DNA from: Primulina eburnea
Lineage: Eukaryota > Streptophyta > Magnoliopsida > Lamiales > Gesneriaceae
DNA length: 64,000 nucleotides
Reading direction: 5' to 3'
Assembly: GCF_022965805.1 (NCBI RefSeq)
Contig: NC_133102.1
Coordinates: 6,580,885 to 6,644,884, forward strand
How positions within the stretch are numbered: position 1 is the first letter of the stretch; each line of letters begins with the position of its first letter. Position numbers and translations under genes: made by a program. This document shows positions 61,567 through 64,000 of the stretch, one piece after another. The notes under the pieces are model-generated. The model was not told where the DNA came from, did no database searches, and saw nothing but the letters and a program-made list of their open reading frames with translations.

Positions 61567-62323
61567 TTAAAAAAGGGCGCATTAAATCCCAACCGGCTTA
61601 CCAATCTCCTCAAAGCCACCCGCGGTTTCTCGCAAGAGGAAGAGCACGCGCTTCTTTGTGTTGTACATACCAAGATCTCTCCAGTCTTCCATAAATTTCT
61701 AAATCAAATCCAACGCCACAGACCAGGTTACTTCACTCATACTTGTGCATTTTTTTTTTATCCCACATGCATTTCGATTATTTCTCAATTTTTGCAGTTG
61801 GCAAGAACACGCGCATAAAAAGTTCGATTCTTTTTGCGAGTTTGTAATTACTTCTCTGTTCTCTCCCGGCTAACTTGTAAATTATTGGCCTCATCATTGC
61901 TTCACTGCGCTGTCTTTCCCGACCCACCGCCACTATTATTTTCAGCAGGAAAAAAGCTTTTTGAATTTATGTAAAAATTAATCCTAGAAAAGCCCTTTTA
62001 CTTTTTCCGAAACCAGTTTTCAAAGATTGAGATTTTCAAGTCCGGTTAGGTGCGAGATTCTCAAACGCTTAATTGTTGTATATGGGTTTTGTTTATCTTG
62101 GCCGCTTATGCATTTGACTCTTTTTTTTTTAGGCCTTTTTGATAATTTGTTTGTTTTGGATCAGACATCTGGTTATATTATACCTCATTTGTGATAATAT
62201 ATTATATCCATTAATGACTTGGAAAGTAGGATAACTGACTGAATCAAAATTGACTTTTTTTTACTAGGGTAGTAGGAGAGAAACAGTTTGGAGTTAGGCC
62301 GCCGGTCGGGTGGAGTAATTACA
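61567..62323 (+). promoter_or_regulatory. PANK2 promoter and leader region
   Basis: CT-rich leader-like sequence at 61840-62060 and a pyrimidine tract ending TTTTTTTACTAG at about 62257-62268, which could be the acceptor of a 5'-UTR intron before the ATG. Neither the transcription start nor the donor site can be fixed. Confidence 0.35.
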
Positions 62324-63973
62324 ATGGATAGTTCAAAAGAGGACCACCAAGAACTTAACAGTGCGGTTGCCGGCTGTATAAATGTTGATAATTTTGATGG
62401 AAAAGATGAGCCCAATTCGGATACTGAAAAACCTGAAAGTACTCCTCTAGAAAGAGGGGAGTCGGGAGAAACGGAAATGACATCGTTTACTGGAAATCCA
62501 ATTCACCGGTCCTCATCCCGGCCACTATTGGACCTCAGTGGAGCAGCCATACAAGGAAATTTTGAGGAGAGGGACCCCACAATTCTGTTGCCTAATCAGT
62601 CGGATGATATTTCTCACTTGGCTTTGGACATTGGAGGTATATCTTTTTGCGACAATGAATTTTTGTTGATTTGAGTCACTTGCACATCGAATATTTTCCT
62701 TCTCGATATATCCTAGTTGGTTTGACTGTGTTGGCGATAGCCAGAGAGGAAGTTGCAAGATTTTATATTGTATGTATAATTACTGTTTCGATTCTGTCTT
62801 TGAATTTGTTTGGAATCTGAACAAACGTAAAATTATATATTGCTAAGTGGAGTATGCATGTGCTGTGGCATGGTTTGAACAGTCCGCTGCCCACATGTAT
62901 CTACTCCCAGTATTAAAAAACTTCATTAAGAAGGAACCATTGTGTTCTGTAATCCAGGCACAATCAGTATTCGACTTCTGACATCCATTTTTCACACTTA
63001 TAAGACAGAATCTCGTGGAGGTTTTCACCTCTAGATCAATATTTTTTCCCCTTATAGATCCTATTTACTTACTGTTTTCTTTTTCTTAGAGGTGAAAAAT
63101 GTAATCTTGTTCCGGTTCAGATAATTTTATGTTATTTCATTAAAATCTCGTTCTTTAGTGGTTGGAAAGAATTTGAGTTTGAAACCAACCGTATACACCT
63201 TTCTGCTGATGTGCTTCGCCATATCCACGTTTGTTATTACTACTTGGACCTTTTTTGCATGGATGTTGCTAGGTTTTGAACATTGGGTTTTTGAATAATC
63301 TCCAATTTCTTCATGAACTCCTATACTGTTGTCACCAGGATTCTCACATTGCCTTGTTCCTTTCACGTCACAGTATTTCTGTACCTGTCTATTTTAAGCT
63401 CGAAACTGCATCATCTGATTTAAAAGTTGTCATGTAACTGTTGATCATGGAAACTATCCATGCAAGTATGAAATTCATGCCATCAGGGTTCTTATTAATT
63501 GTAATATCGATTTACAACTGCAGTGCATTCTAAAGTCAGAATCTAAGTTGCATTTTCAGGATCCCTCATTAAGTTGATTTATTTCTCAAGACATGAGAAC
63601 AAGCCAGTTAATGACAGGAGGAAAATGACAATTAAGGAAAGACTTGCTGTTTCCAATGTAAACAGAAGGAGCTACCCGATACTTGGTGGGAGATTACATT
63701 TTGTAAAGTTTGAGACATCTAAGATTTATGATTGCTTGGATTTCATCTACTCCAAGCAGCTTCATCGAGGTGGCAAGTTTCACTTATCTATTGATTTTTT
63801 AATATATAGCAAAATTTCAAATATTTGTTTATCATAGCATAGTTTAATTTTCTTAAGAGTGAATTATACTTTATAGGTTTATGTGTTGATTCTTATCCCG
63901 ATGTTTGATTATAGGCATGGATTCACGACATTGGCAAGCTCAGGGTTCAGACACCGAGAACACAATAATTAAG
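62324..63973 (+). CDS. PANK2: Pantothenate kinase 2, N-terminal part (first three exons, continues beyond the window)
   Basis: Exons 62324-62636, 63560-63769 and 63915-63973 with GT-AG junctions and consistent phase encode 194 residues. After a divergent acidic N-terminus (about 60 aa), HRSSSRPLLDLSGAAIQG, RDPTILLPNQSD and the phosphate-binding LALDIGGSLIKL (101-105 DIGG) match plant PANK2, followed by MTIKERLA, YPILGGRLHFVKFET and LDFIYSKQLHR. The full plant protein is about 900 aa: a type II pantothenate kinase fused to a C-terminal DUF89-type phosphatase domain. It phosphorylates pantothenate, the first step of CoA synthesis. ATG 62324 is the first Met of the frame. Only the start of the kinase domain is in the window, so integrity cannot be judged. 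Confidence 0.93.
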
Positions 63974-64000
63974 GTATTCTGCTGTATACTATCGCAAGTG
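63974..64000 (+). other. Start of PANK2 intron 3
   Basis: GTATTCTG donor follows exon 3; the window ends within the intron. Confidence 0.85.

Noticed and set aside
1..64000. CRISPR array, bacterial defence island or biosynthetic gene cluster
   Set aside because: The genes are spliced plant genes from unrelated pathways; repeats are microsatellites, minisatellites and transposons with no spacer structure.

Overview
The window is nuclear DNA from a flowering plant: spliced genes with GT-AG introns, AT-rich intergenic DNA, and many plant transposons (Copia, LINE, CACTA, hAT and Mutator-like MITEs). The protein matches are to eudicot families; an asterid, perhaps Lamiales, is my impression only. 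There are no prokaryotic operons, CRISPR arrays, rRNA genes or intact tRNA genes.

Four host genes can be modelled exon by exon. On the minus strand, 786-10964 is a six-exon GDSL/SGNH esterase (244 aa) whose second intron holds a 6.26-kb, nearly intact LINE with a 17-base target-site duplication. On the minus strand, 21425-25838 is a twelve-exon boron transporter of the BOR1 type (721 aa). On the plus strand, 58935-60224 is a three-exon mitochondrial Fe-S scaffold ISU1/IscU (163 aa). On the plus strand, 62324-63973 is the start of pantothenate kinase 2, which runs off the right edge.

The rest is mostly transposon-derived. Between 11 and 21 kb lie degenerate LTR-like blocks with a hAT MITE (16750-17115) nested in them. 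Between 27 and 39 kb lie old LTR pieces, a decayed Copia element (29544-32140), a second hAT MITE (32463-32991), a degenerate minisatellite (33027-33508), MULE-type MITEs and a solo LTR (37109-37577). A complete but mutated Copia element occupies 39939-46196 on the minus strand, followed at once by a 1.4-kb non-autonomous CACTA element (46368-47750). Between 51 and 55.5 kb are a near-perfect hairpin inside a TA microsatellite and a compact Copia element (51965-55458) with nearly identical LTRs and in-frame loss of integrase and RNase H parts.

The four genes are unrelated in pathway (lipid/ester hydrolysis, boron export, Fe-S assembly, CoA synthesis) and share no operon-like logic. I found no convincing new biological system. 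The most testable signals are a cluster of five AUG-UAA minimal uORFs upstream of the boron transporter start, a microsatellite grown out of reverse transcriptase codons in the 40-46 kb Copia, a promoter-plus-signal-peptide-like small ORF in that element's leader, and a CGACGG palindrome module shared by a hAT MITE and a CACTA element.
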